Shown piece after piece: positions 7,238 through 15,371 of a DNA stretch of 64,000 nt. The stretch spans positions 1 to 64,000 of the forward strand of contig JADJPH010000039.1 of assembly GCA_016713335.1 (NCBI GenBank). The letters are read 5' to 3'. Position 1 is the stretch's first letter; every line of letters starts with the position of its first letter. Made by a program: the position numbers and the translations under genes. The notes below the pieces were generated by a model, which was given only the letters and a program-made list of their open reading frames with translations, was not told where the DNA came from and made no database searches. Origin of the DNA: Candidatus Fredericiella danica (GTDB lineage Bacteria > Chloroflexota > Anaerolineae > Caldilineales > Caldilineaceae).

Positions 7238-9046
7238 ATGGGAATCATGCGCAGCGGGTTGACCGACGAAGGCTACGACCGCACTTACACGAACCGGCAA
7301 CTATTCACGCGGATCGCCGCCTATTTCCGGCCATCGAGTGCCCGCATGGCGCTTTTGATCGCCCTGGTGACAATCATGGCGTTGATCGGGGCACTCCAAC
7401 CGGTCCTGGTTGCCTGGGGCGTGGGCGTCATCGACAGCAACGCAGCCAACCGTGACCAACTGGCGGCGCTGCTGGTCGCCGGCGTGTTCGTGAGCGGTAT
7501 TTTCAACTGGATTCTGAACTGGGCGCGCCGGAATCTTACCGTACGGCTGTTTGCCGATGTGGTGCTGGCCATGCGCATCAACGCCTTTCGCGCCGTGGTG
7601 GGGCATGACCTCGGTTTTTTTGACCGGTTTCAGTCAGGCCGCATCGTCAGCCGGATCACTACCGACACAGACGAATTCAGTCGCGTCGCAGTGCTGTTGA
7701 CCGATGTGTTTACGCAGTTGCTCTTGGTCGTTGTGCTGTTGATCTATCTCTTTACGATCAACTGGCAACTGACGTTGTTGCTCTTGTTGTTGGCGCCGGT
7801 CGTCTTCATTGTGGCCGGCAGTTTTCGCCACTGGGCGCGCGAAGTGACGCGGCGGAGCCAGAAAGCCGTCGCAGATGTGAACGCCAGCATCCAGGAGGCG
7901 GTCACCGGCATCACTGTTTCCAAAAACTTCCGCCGCGAACAGGGAATCTACGATGACTTTCTCATCGTCAATCAGCAAAGCTACGATATTCATGTTCACC
8001 GCGGCTTTGTATTGGCCCTGATCTTTCCGACCCTGCAGTTCTTTAGCGGCATTGGCACGGCCATCCTGCTCGCCGCCGGCGGCTACTTCACCTACCTCGG
8101 CGTGATCACGACCGGTGCATGGTTCCTGTTTATGAACAGTGTGGCCATCTTCTGGTTCCCAATGATCAACCTGTCCGCGTTCTGGAGCCAGTTTCAGGGC
8201 GGGTTGAGCGCATCCGAGCGGATTTTTGCCCTGATCGATGCCGAGCCAAACGTGATCCAGGTGGGCGCCGAGCCGGTGCCTGCGCTGCAGGGTGACATCC
8301 GCTTTGAACATGTGGACTTCCGTTATGGGGCGAAGGATCAGGTGGTGCAAGATTTCAGCCTCCATATCCGCCCCGGCGAGAGTGTCGCGCTGGTCGGCCA
8401 TACAGGGGCCGGCAAGTCCAGCATCGCCAAGTTGGTGACGCGCTTCTATGAGTTTCAGGGCGGAAAGATCCTGATTGACGATCGTGATATTCGCACCTTT
8501 GACTTGCGCAGTTACCGCGCTCAGTTGGGGATCGTAAGCCAGGCGCCCTTCTTGTTTTCAGGCACCGTGGAGGAAAACATCCGGTACGCGGTGCCAAGCA
8601 TGAGCGCCTCGGATGTGGAGCGGATCGCGCGCCAGATCGGGCATGGGGATTGGATTGAAACGCTGCCCGATGGGTTACAGACCGACGTGGGTGAGCGCGG
8701 CGCACGGCTGAGCATGGGCCAACGGCAACTCGTTGTGCTGGCGCGCATGCTTGCCCAGGATCCGGCGATCTTCATTTTGGACGAGGCGACCGCGTCCGTG
8801 GATCCCTTCACCGAGGCGCAGATTCAAGCCGCACTCGACTTGATTCTGGCCAATCGCACTTCCGTGGTAATCGCGCACCGGCTCTCGACCGTAAAAGCAT
8901 GCGACCGGATCATTGTGCTTGATCACGGTCGCATCATCGAAGAAGGCAGCCACGAGGCATTACTTGCCCGTGGCGGTCATTATGCTGAACTGTACGAGAC
9001 CTATTTCAGACACCAGTCACTGGAGTTTGTGAATACGCGCCGGTGA
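7238..9046 (+). CDS. ABC exporter, fused membrane and ATPase domains
   Basis: A 602-residue half-transporter of the MsbA/multidrug type. Residues about 30-330 form the six-helix membrane domain and 360-602 the ATPase domain. Walker A is GHTGAGKSS (about 387-395), Walker B IFILDEATASVD, and the H-loop is in VIAHRLSTV. The signature is LSMGQRQL rather than LSGGQRQ, a tolerated variant that suggests pairing in which one site is degenerate or slower. Homodimer or heterodimer cannot be decided because no second half-transporter lies next to it. Substrate unknown. The -10 box just upstream suggests a leaderless message. Confidence 0.92.
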   Translation: MGIMRSGLTDEGYDRTYTNRQLFTRIAAYFRPSSARMALLIALVTIMALIGALQPVLVAWGVGVIDSNAANRDQLAALLVAGVFVSGIFNWILNWARRNLTVRLFADVVLAMRINAFRAVVGHDLGFFDRFQSGRIVSRITTDTDEFSRVAVLLTDVFTQLLLVVVLLIYLFTINWQLTLLLLLLAPVVFIVAGSFRHWAREVTRRSQKAVADVNASIQEAVTGITVSKNFRREQGIYDDFLIVNQQSYDIHVHRGFVLALIFPTLQFFSGIGTAILLAAGGYFTYLGVITTGAWFLFMNSVAIFWFPMINLSAFWSQFQGGLSASERIFALIDAEPNVIQVGAEPVPALQGDIRFEHVDFRYGAKDQVVQDFSLHIRPGESVALVGHTGAGKSSIAKLVTRFYEFQGGKILIDDRDIRTFDLRSYRAQLGIVSQAPFLFSGTVEENIRYAVPSMSASDVERIARQIGHGDWIETLPDGLQTDVGERGARLSMGQRQLVVLARMLAQDPAIFILDEATASVDPFTEAQIQAALDLILANRTSVVIAHRLSTVKACDRIIVLDHGRIIEEGSHEALLARGGHYAELYETYFRHQSLEFVNTRR

Positions 9047-9075
9047 GCGCGTACAATGCCGTCCTCCCTGCCTTG

Positions 9076-9106
9076 TCTTTCCTTTGCGTCTTTGCGTCTT
9101 GGCGGG
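9076..9106. repeat. Dispersed TTTGCGTCTTTGCG repeat
   Basis: CTTTGCGTCTTTGCGTCTTG then GCGGGAGGG, in the gap between convergent genes; relative of the repeats near 5600 and 7071. Confidence 0.65.
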
Positions 9107-9128
9107 AGGGTTTCCGCTTTTCACCGAA

Positions 9129-9875
9129 TTATTTTGCCTTGCCCTGCGCGGCAACTGCTGCCGCAGCCTTGGCAATCTCCTCGGCGTCGCCCAGGTAGTA
9201 GCTTTTGATCGGCGCGAGGTTCTCGTCCAGTTCGTAGACAAGCGGCACGCCGGTCGGGATATTGAGCTTTAGAATCTCGTCTTCGCTCATCCCATCCAGG
9301 TATTTGACGAGTGCGCGCAGGCTGTTGCCGTGGGCGGCGATGATGACGCGCTTGCCGCTCGTGATGGCCGGCACGATCTCCTGGTTCCAGTAAGGCACCA
9401 CGCGGGCAACGGTCTCTTTTAGCGACTCGGTCAGCGGCAATTCCGCTTTGCTAAGCGCTGCGTAGCGTGGGTCATGGCCGGGGAAGCGCGGGTCGTCGGC
9501 CGTCAGTTCCGGCGGCGGGACATCGTAGCTCCGGCGCCAGATCAAGACCTGTTCGTCACCGAACTGGGCCGCAGTCTCGGCCTTGTTCAGCCCTTGCAGT
9601 GCACCGTAGTGGCGTTCGTTGAGTTGCCAGGCATTGGTCACCGGGATCCACATCAAGTCAAGTTCATCCAGGGTGAACCACAACGTGCGGATGGCGCGCT
9701 TCAGCACGGAGGTGAAGGCGACATCAAAGACAAAGCCTTCGGCGCGCAGCACTTCGCCCGCTTTTTTTGCTTCGCCCCGGCCCTTTTCTGACAAGTCCAC
9801 GTCGGTCCAGCCGGTGAAACGGTTTTCCTTGTTCCACGTGCTTTCCCCGTGGCGCAATAGCACCAACTTATACAT
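9129..9875 (-). CDS. gpmA: 2,3-bisphosphoglycerate-dependent phosphoglycerate mutase
   Basis: This 248-residue enzyme interconverts 3- and 2-phosphoglycerate in glycolysis. The phosphohistidine motif LLRHGESTWN is at residues 6-15 (His9), followed by the family's RFTGWTDVDLSEKG. NERHYGALQGLNKAE and the second catalytic histidine in IAAHGNSLRALVKYL are also present. Length and order match bacterial GpmA. AAAGGA lies eight bases before the ATG. It stands alone, convergent with the ABC transporter and upstream of dps on the same strand. A hairpin-rich gap separates it from dps. Confidence 0.95.
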   Translation of the reverse strand: MYKLVLLRHGESTWNKENRFTGWTDVDLSEKGRGEAKKAGEVLRAEGFVFDVAFTSVLKRAIRTLWFTLDELDLMWIPVTNAWQLNERHYGALQGLNKAETAAQFGDEQVLIWRRSYDVPPPELTADDPRFPGHDPRYAALSKAELPLTESLKETVARVVPYWNQEIVPAITSGKRVIIAAHGNSLRALVKYLDGMSEDEILKLNIPTGVPLVYELDENLAPIKSYYLGDAEEIAKAAAAVAAQGKAK

Positions 9876-9923
9876 CGGGTGATCCTTTCGCTACGGTACC
9901 ATTTACATTCGATGGATGAACCT

Positions 9924-9961
9924 GGACGCCGCCGGCCGGCAGTAAGCCGGATGGCGGCGCC
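9924..9961 (-). terminator. GC-rich hairpin after dps
   Basis: On the minus strand GGCGCCGCC and GGCGGCG arms enclose CCGGC/GCCGG. There is no T-run, so termination is uncertain. Confidence 0.4.
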
Positions 9962-9969
9962 CAAATGCT

Positions 9970-10482
9970 TTAGCTCTGAAGATGCGCTTCGAGGAACCAC
10001 AGCGCCTTGTCGAGTCCGCGCGATACCCCCGTCAGCAGGTCGGCGGTGTCGGCGTCACCTGCTTCATCGGCACTATCGATTGCGGCGCGTGTGCTCGCTG
10101 CCAGCGCCGCATAGCGATCGGCCAGCGCGGCGACGATTTCCAGGTCGGCGCTGATATCCGGAAATTCCGGCAGGCGCGAGGCAGCGGCGGCCATCCGGGC
10201 GGTGCCGGTGGCCCGGCCGCCAAACATCACGGCTCGCTCTGCAATCTCATCGACATAACCCAGCAATTCCTCGGCAAAGTCGTCGAAGAGTTTGTGAAGG
10301 GCGATGAATTGGGGACCCTTGATGTTCCAATGCGCCTGCTTGACCTGGCTGAAGAGATCGCTTGTGTCGGCGAGTTGTTGGTTGAGCAGTGCGATCATGG
10401 CTTCGCGCGTCGCTTTGGGCAGATCATTGCGTGTCTCATGCACTACGAGCGCTTGTTTGGTGGATGCGGTTGATTTCGACAT
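9970..10482 (-). CDS. dps: Dps-family DNA-protection ferritin-like protein
   Basis: A 170-residue Dps protein that stores iron, detoxifies peroxide and can coat DNA. The ferroxidase signature KQAHWNIKGPQFIALHKLFD then EELLGYVDEIAERAV is intact (His, Asp and Glu ligands). A lysine/threonine-containing N-terminal tail (MSKSTASTKQALVVHETRND) could contact DNA. A GGAG ribosome site precedes the start on the minus strand. Expression is expected in stationary phase or oxidative stress, but no OxyR or PerR site was recognised upstream. The gap 10483-10672 shows nothing further. Confidence 0.93.
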   Translation of the reverse strand: MSKSTASTKQALVVHETRNDLPKATREAMIALLNQQLADTSDLFSQVKQAHWNIKGPQFIALHKLFDDFAEELLGYVDEIAERAVMFGGRATGTARMAAAASRLPEFPDISADLEIVAALADRYAALAASTRAAIDSADEAGDADTADLLTGVSRGLDKALWFLEAHLQS

Positions 10483-10672
10483 TAGATTTATCTCCAGGAG
10501 ATGATAGTGTGGCGCCGTCCAATAGGCCCATGCCGGCCCGACGGCTCAAATTTCCGTTCCTGTTTGTGCATCGATGATGTTCGAATCCGATGGATGCCGG
10601 TGGCATCACAATCGAATTGTACTTGATTTGGGGCCGCATCCCCAAGCGCTTCGGGTTTGGCATTGACAATCC

Positions 10673-10700
10673 CGATCGCAACCTGCAAAATAAGGATAAT
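10673..10700 (+). promoter_or_regulatory. Sigma-70 promoter of yqhA
   Basis: TTGACA (10673-10678), a 16-base spacer and GATAAT (10695-10700), 20 bases before the GTG start. Confidence 0.65.
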
Positions 10701-10720
10701 GACATGCCTCGTCAGTTCGC

Positions 10721-11269
10721 GTGAATTCACATCCAATTCTCGCCAAAGGTCAACAAACCTTGAAGAAATTATCGGATAAGACCAATACGCCGCTAACCAT
10801 CCGTCTGATTTCGAGTTCTCGATACATTGTCTGGCTTGCCGTCGTTTGCACCTTTGTCGGCGCTGCGGCGCTCATGCTGATTGGTACCTATGATGTGATT
10901 TGGGCGATTTGGCAGGCGGCAACTCATCTGTCCGCTGAACATAACGGTGAATTGAAACTTGTGTTGATTGAATCGGTCGACACCTTTCTGGTGGCTACCG
11001 TGCTGTTGATGATCGCACTGGGACTGTACCAGTTGTTCGTCAACAGTGAACTGGAATTGCCACGTTGGCTCAACACGCGCAACGTCGAAGACCTTGAGCG
11101 ACGGCTGACAGGGATGATTGTCGTTGTCATGGCCGTCATCTTTTTGACTGCGGTGATCAAGTGGGACGGTACGATTACGCTCTTGTGGCTTGGACTAGCG
11201 ATCGGCGTCGTCACTTTCGCTGTCAGTTTTTTCCTGTATCAGGAGACACATCACCCCGATCACGACTGA
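10721..11269 (+). CDS. YqhA/UPF0114 family membrane protein
   Basis: A 182-residue inner-membrane protein with helices at about residues 33-57, 83-104 and 130-170, split by a charged loop. SSRYIVWLAVVCTFVGAAAL and the loop FVNSELELPRWLNTRNVEDL are typical of UPF0114. The proposed start is GTG 10721, 20 bases after a good promoter. The last 47 bases overlap the end of the convergent methyltransferase gene, an arrangement worth checking given the indels in this sequence. Function of the family is not established. Confidence 0.85.
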   Translation: MNSHPILAKGQQTLKKLSDKTNTPLTIRLISSSRYIVWLAVVCTFVGAAALMLIGTYDVIWAIWQAATHLSAEHNGELKLVLIESVDTFLVATVLLMIALGLYQLFVNSELELPRWLNTRNVEDLERRLTGMIVVVMAVIFLTAVIKWDGTITLLWLGLAIGVVTFAVSFFLYQETHHPDHD

Positions 11270-12017
11270 CATACAGTTCGGTGTCATAGATCATTTCGAC
11301 CTGTCCATGTACGGCGCAACGCTCGAACACTGCCCGTAGTTGGGCTGCCATCGCCGCAAAGCCTGGGGTGTCTGGGGACGGCATAAAGGAGGTCGATGCG
11401 ATCCTGCCCAGCAGACCGTCCCAGTCCAGCACCTGCACGTTGACACAGGTGAATTCTCGAAAACCGCTCGCACCAAAGAACTGATCCAGCGCAGCGCCAT
11501 CCACCACGAACTTGAAGTCCACGCCCGCCCGATCTGTGTTAAATGTGTCAATCACCTGCTGGTAGCCGTCGAGGAACGGCGTTCCGGACTCGCGCCGGCT
11601 GTTCCAGATGAGGGCAATTTTGCCGCCAGGTTTCAGGATCCGGTCGAATTCGCGGCGGGCGGATACAGGGTCAAACCAGTGGAATGCCTGTGCGGCAGTG
11701 ATCCAATCGACCGCCTGATCCGGCAGGGTGGTTGCCTCCGCGGTCCCCGCAATGCTGTGAAAACCTGGAAAATCGCTGAGATTTCGCTCCGCCAGCGCGC
11801 GCATGGCCGGGTTCGGTTCGACGGCCAGCACTTCATTGCCGTTGCGTAGGAGGAGTTCGGTGAGGATGCCGGTGCCGGAGCCGATGTCGGCGATGCGGTC
11901 CGTGGTTTTCAAGCCGGCGCTGTGCACGAGCCAGGCGATGGCTTCGGGTGGATAGGTGGGGCGATAGCGAGCGTAGTTGTCGGCACGATTGGTGAAGCGG
12001 TCGATTGAGTTTGGCAT
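11223..12017 (-). CDS. Class I SAM-dependent methyltransferase
   Basis: A 264-residue methyltransferase with the SAM-binding motif RIADIGSGTGILTELLLRNG near residue 40, an acidic residue after strand 2 (LAVEPNP), and WITAAQAFHWFDPVSARREFDRIL. The combination places it near the trans-aconitate/CRG1-like methyltransferases. The N terminus MPNSIDRFTNRADNYARYRP is typical of these small-molecule enzymes. Its substrate cannot be inferred; neighbours are unrelated. The 3' end overlaps yqhA on the other strand. Confidence 0.85.
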   Translation of the reverse strand: MPNSIDRFTNRADNYARYRPTYPPEAIAWLVHSAGLKTTDRIADIGSGTGILTELLLRNGNEVLAVEPNPAMRALAERNLSDFPGFHSIAGTAEATTLPDQAVDWITAAQAFHWFDPVSARREFDRILKPGGKIALIWNSRRESGTPFLDGYQQVIDTFNTDRAGVDFKFVVDGAALDQFFGASGFREFTCVNVQVLDWDGLLGRIASTSFMPSPDTPGFAAMAAQLRAVFERCAVHGQVEMIYDTELYVSRDRGDVSPDTGKN

Positions 12018-12046
12018 GGTGTGCTCCGACAGACGTGCGTGGCGCG

Positions 12047-12935
12047 CTATTGCTCAAGCAACGGCATAATGTCGGCAAGTTTTTTGGCGTCGAAGGTTGC
12101 AGTGGTCAACGCCTCGAGTTGCTCGAGTTCCAGACTGTTGACTCGCGCCGCGAGGGTTGCGTCCAGCGGGCCAAAACGATGCTGGAGGAAATTCAGGGCA
12201 ATCCGGCGCGCTTCCTCGGTTCTTCCTTTTTGCTCGCCGATTTCTTTGCCTGCTTCGTAACGTTCGTCCAGCCAGGTGGCCATAAGTTTCTCCCCTGCGT
12301 CAACCGACGCATCGCGTAATGCCTGCCGGATGGTCACGGCATCCACATCCTTATGCACGCTCGACACGTAGTGCAAGATCGTGATGGAATATTGTACGGC
12401 TCCGTAAATCAGTGTCAACTCGGCCAAGAGGCTGAGCAGTTCGGCCAGGTGGTCGACCACGTCCTCGCGATGGCTGTTGCGCAGCGCCCAGAGCGCGGCC
12501 TCCAAGTGCAACATGCCGGCGGCAGCCTTCTCCGGCACTTGACTCAGGTCGACCAGTTGATAGGTGAAGGTGGGCCAGTGGGGGCGCATGGCAGCCGGAC
12601 CGGGGAAGAGGCCGCCCATGTTGAGCGGTTCGCGCCAGGGGGCAAGCCCATGGTAGACGACGATCGGCAGGATGGGCGCGAGCGGTGCGGGCGGTTTTTG
12701 TTTCTGCCCTGCCTCCCAGATGCGGACCATAAGCCCAGCGCCGCAACAACGCTGCCCGGTCCGCCAGGCCGTTCGGCGTACTGCAACTGGAGGTCGGCGC
12801 ATGAAGGAATCCTTTCTGGTTGGAGCGTCGCCAGGTCGAACTGCGCCAGGGACTCGGCGGGCAGAGCTGGCGCAGCGCCGCCACGTTGGCCGGGAAGCTC
12901 GCCTCGGCAGAACGATCATGGGCTTGCGGTTCCAT
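12047..12935 (-). pseudogene. Rpn/YhgA-like putative transposase (PD-(D/E)XK nuclease family), disrupted
   Basis: The C-terminal two thirds (12047 to about 12720) read well: PIVVYHGLAPWREPLNMGGL, then YQLVDLSQVPE, and a final coiled segment with EIGEQKGRTEEARRIALNFLQHRFG, typical of Rpn family proteins with a DUF4351-like tail. The N-terminal third is spread over three frames: MEPQAHDRSAEASFPANVAALRQL from ATG 12935, then DLATLQPERIPSCADLQLQ, then VRIWEAGQK. The usual HDRFFK start is missing the FFK part. Rpn proteins are linked to RecA-independent recombination and are often multicopy. Several shifts plus a missing motif make true decay likely. Confidence 0.75.
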
Positions 12936-13048
12936 GGCTCGGCACGCATACATCGTTTCGGCTCGATGCTGTCTCCCGAAAACCCCATAGAGCAAATTGG
13001 CTCCTCCGCTTTCCGCCTCTGCGAACTCTGCGTTGGCAGTTGGGGCAT

Positions 13049-13101
13049 GGAGGAAAAGATCAACGCGGAGCGGCGGAGGGGCGCGGAGTGCGCGGAGAGA
13101 C
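13049..13101. repeat. Dispersed CGCGGAG repeat
   Basis: AGATCAACGCGGAGCGGCGG and following bases, the same family as at 4521 and 5427. It is followed directly by a copy of repeat type B (next entry). Confidence 0.8.
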
Positions 13102-13105
13102 CCAT

Positions 13106-13440
13106 CAGAGCCACGCACGTGAGTAAGTGGTTCGCCTTGCTGAAGCCAAAGCCGTCCCCGGCATGCGCCAGATCCACTCCATCGGTCCCGAACGGTGTGG
13201 CGCATTCCGGACGGTCCTTTGCGCGGAAGGGCAATTGTCAAAATCGCCCCCTGCCGACCTCGGCGCCAGGTGCGACGCACCGCTTTGGCTTCTGACAGGC
13301 CGGGGACGGGGGGATCACCACCCTGACGGGATGGGCCGGGGGGGGGACCCGCTCCTGACGGGATGGCGCACGAGGGCGGGGGACGGGGGGATCACCACCC
13401 TCACGGGATGGTGCTCTGACAGAGGTGCGCTGACGGACGG
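13106..13440. repeat. Small cluster of palindromic repeats A and B
   Basis: One copy of type B (AGAGCCACGCACGTGAGTAA, from about 13107) and three diverged copies of type A (CACCACCCTGACGGGATGG) near 13316-13337, 13352-13366 and 13397-13417. The block ends CTCTGACAGAGGTGCGCTGA, which also ends the large array at 46.4 kb. No gene is supported between 12936 and 13513. Confidence 0.8.
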
Positions 13441-13496
13441 CTTTCCACTTGTAATCCCCTGCACCACTCCAATTTCAGATGACCTCCTCCACCCGC

Positions 13497-13502
13497 TATA
13501 AT
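13497..13502 (+). promoter_or_regulatory. -10 element of aroC
   Basis: TATAAT preceded by CCGC, ending 11 bases before the aroC ATG. The message would have a leader of only a few bases. No -35 is obvious. Confidence 0.5.
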
Positions 13503-13513
13503 GGCCATTCATT

Positions 13514-14793
13514 ATGGAAATTCTCGGTGGACCACTCTTTGGGGTTGCGGGTGCGGGCGAGTCGCATGGACCTGCAATCGTCACCATTGTCTTCGGCTGC
13601 CCGCCTGGACTCTATTTGCGCGCCGCCGATATTCAAGGCTACTTGGACCGCCGCCGGCCAGGGAGCAACAAGCACGGGACGCCGCGACGCGAAGCCGAAC
13701 CGTTCGTGCTCGGCGCTGGACTCTATCAGGACGATCATGACCTGCTGACGGGTGGCCCGGAAGTGTGCGTGACGGCCGGCGATGCCGTCTCGCAGACCAG
13801 CGGGTCGCGGAAGGCTACACTACCGGCGAACCGATTGCGGCCTTTGTGCTCTCGACCGCCAAGAAGTCGGCCGACTACGCCCAGTTTCTGGGTCTCACCG
13901 GCGCCGTACGGCCCGGACATACCGACCTCGTGAAACATTATAAATCGCAGGGGTATGTCGATCCACGCGGCGGCGGGCGCTCCTCCTATCGTTCCACGAT
14001 CTCGGATGTGATCGGTGGGTCAATCGCCCGTCTGTTCCTGCAGGCCACCTTTGGCACGGTCATCCTTTCGTCGATCTCGCAAGTCGGTCCACTCAAGGCA
14101 CAACGCTCGCTGGCCGCGCAGATTGAGGAACGTACGCGCCAGGAACCCGGACAACTGGTGCCTTCCCGTGAGATCGAGCAGATTGAAACTGCACTTGCCG
14201 GAAACGAGATTTGGTCGATCGATGGCGACTTTGCCAAAGAGGCCGGCCAACTGATCAAGCAGACGCGGATTGAGGGTGATTCACTTGGCGCAGCGGTCGA
14301 AGTTGTCGCCGTCAATGTGCCGAGCCTGGTGGGCGAACCGCTCTATCAGAGCCTCAAGGTGCGGCTGATGGGGACATTGGGGGGGCTGAACGCCGTGCAA
14401 GGGGTTGAGATCGGGGCGGGGTTTGCCGTTGTTGCGCGCAAAGGCAGTGAAAACAACGATCCGATCCGCCGCGATGGGTACCAGTCCAACAGCCATGGCG
14501 GGTTGCTCGGCGGGATCACGACCGGCATGCCGCTGGTTCTGAACGTCGGCTTCAAACCGACGTCAACCATCGTGAAGCCACAGCAGTCGGTGCGCAAAGA
14601 TCTCAACGAGATCGACTTTGAGTTGGCCAAAGGCCGGCACGATCCTTGCGTCGGCGTGCGTGCGGGTGTGACGCTAGAGTCGCGTGTCGCCATCGAACTG
14701 ATGAACGCGGTGCTGATGCACCAGGCTGCGCACGTGGACGTGGAGAACTATCGCCTCTTCGGCACTGCCGCCGGTCACCAACCCACTTTTTGA
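13514..14793 (+). CDS. aroC: Chorismate synthase (frameshifted in the sequence)
   Basis: This enzyme makes chorismate from EPSP with reduced FMN, the last step of the shikimate pathway. The first frame (13514 to about 13795) starts MEILGGPLFGVAGAGESHGP, with the conserved GESHG, and includes RRPGSNKHGTPRREAE. The second (to 14793) resumes RVAEGYTTGEPIAAFVLSTA and contains RGGGRSSYR and SNSHGGLLGGITTGMPLVLN. A one-base shift near 13795 joins them; nothing is lost, so an error is likely. AroKB and AroQ follow after a small kinase-like gene. An atypical N terminus (LGGPLFGVAGAGES instead of FTTAGES) is noted. Confidence 0.92.
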
Positions 14794-14806
14794 CGACGCA
14801 CCTTGG

Positions 14807-15346
14807 ATGTCAACGAAAATGAGCCGCCGCCCAATACTGATCGCAACCAAAGGTCATCCTGCCACCGGCAAAAGCGTCATTGCCGAAGCACTGGCGACGA
14901 CCATGCAATGGCCACTCATCGACAAGGATGACGTGAAAGACCATGTGTTGCATCATCCGGATGCGAATGACATCTCCTATGCGGTGATGTGGCAGATTGC
15001 CGGCACCCAACTTGCCCTTGGCCTGAATGTCATCGCAGTCTCGCCACTCTCCAGCGAAAAGGCCTACACTGCGGCGTACGCCGTGGCGGAAAAAAACCGC
15101 GCAGGTCTGCTGGTGCTAGAAACGGTGCTTGATGAAGCCGAATGGCGCCGGCGGTTGGAAGCACGGCCGGCGGATGGCTCCGCACACAAGGTGCGTGGGT
15201 GGGATTCCATGCAGGCCATGTTGCGCAGCTATGGCGGCAGCTATCAATATCCTATCGCCCCCGAGCATCTGTTCCAGGTGAATACTCAGCGCCCAGTCGA
15301 CGAACTGGTGGCACAGGTATTGGAACGGCTTAAAATTGAAGTGTGA
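14807..15346 (+). CDS. P-loop kinase-like ATPase
   Basis: A 179-residue protein with Walker A GHPATGKSV near residue 18 and a short LID-like region. DKDDVKDHVLHHPDANDISYAVMW resembles the substrate region of small kinases such as the zeta-toxin, gluconate or adenylylsulfate kinase-like groups. It lies 13 bases after aroC and 25 before aroKB, so it is probably in the same transcript, but shikimate kinase is already supplied by AroKB. It may phosphorylate an unknown small molecule. No toxin or antitoxin partner is seen. Confidence 0.75.
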   Translation: MSTKMSRRPILIATKGHPATGKSVIAEALATTMQWPLIDKDDVKDHVLHHPDANDISYAVMWQIAGTQLALGLNVIAVSPLSSEKAYTAAYAVAEKNRAGLLVLETVLDEAEWRRRLEARPADGSAHKVRGWDSMQAMLRSYGGSYQYPIAPEHLFQVNTQRPVDELVAQVLERLKIEV

Positions 15347-15371
15347 ACTCAGCAGAAGCGCCGGGTGAAAA

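Noticed and set aside
12351..13280. 309-residue minus-strand frame overlapping the Rpn-family gene
   Set aside because: Only a short part (HDRSAEASFPANVAALRQL) belongs to a real protein, as one frame of the disrupted gene; the rest is repeat and shadow.
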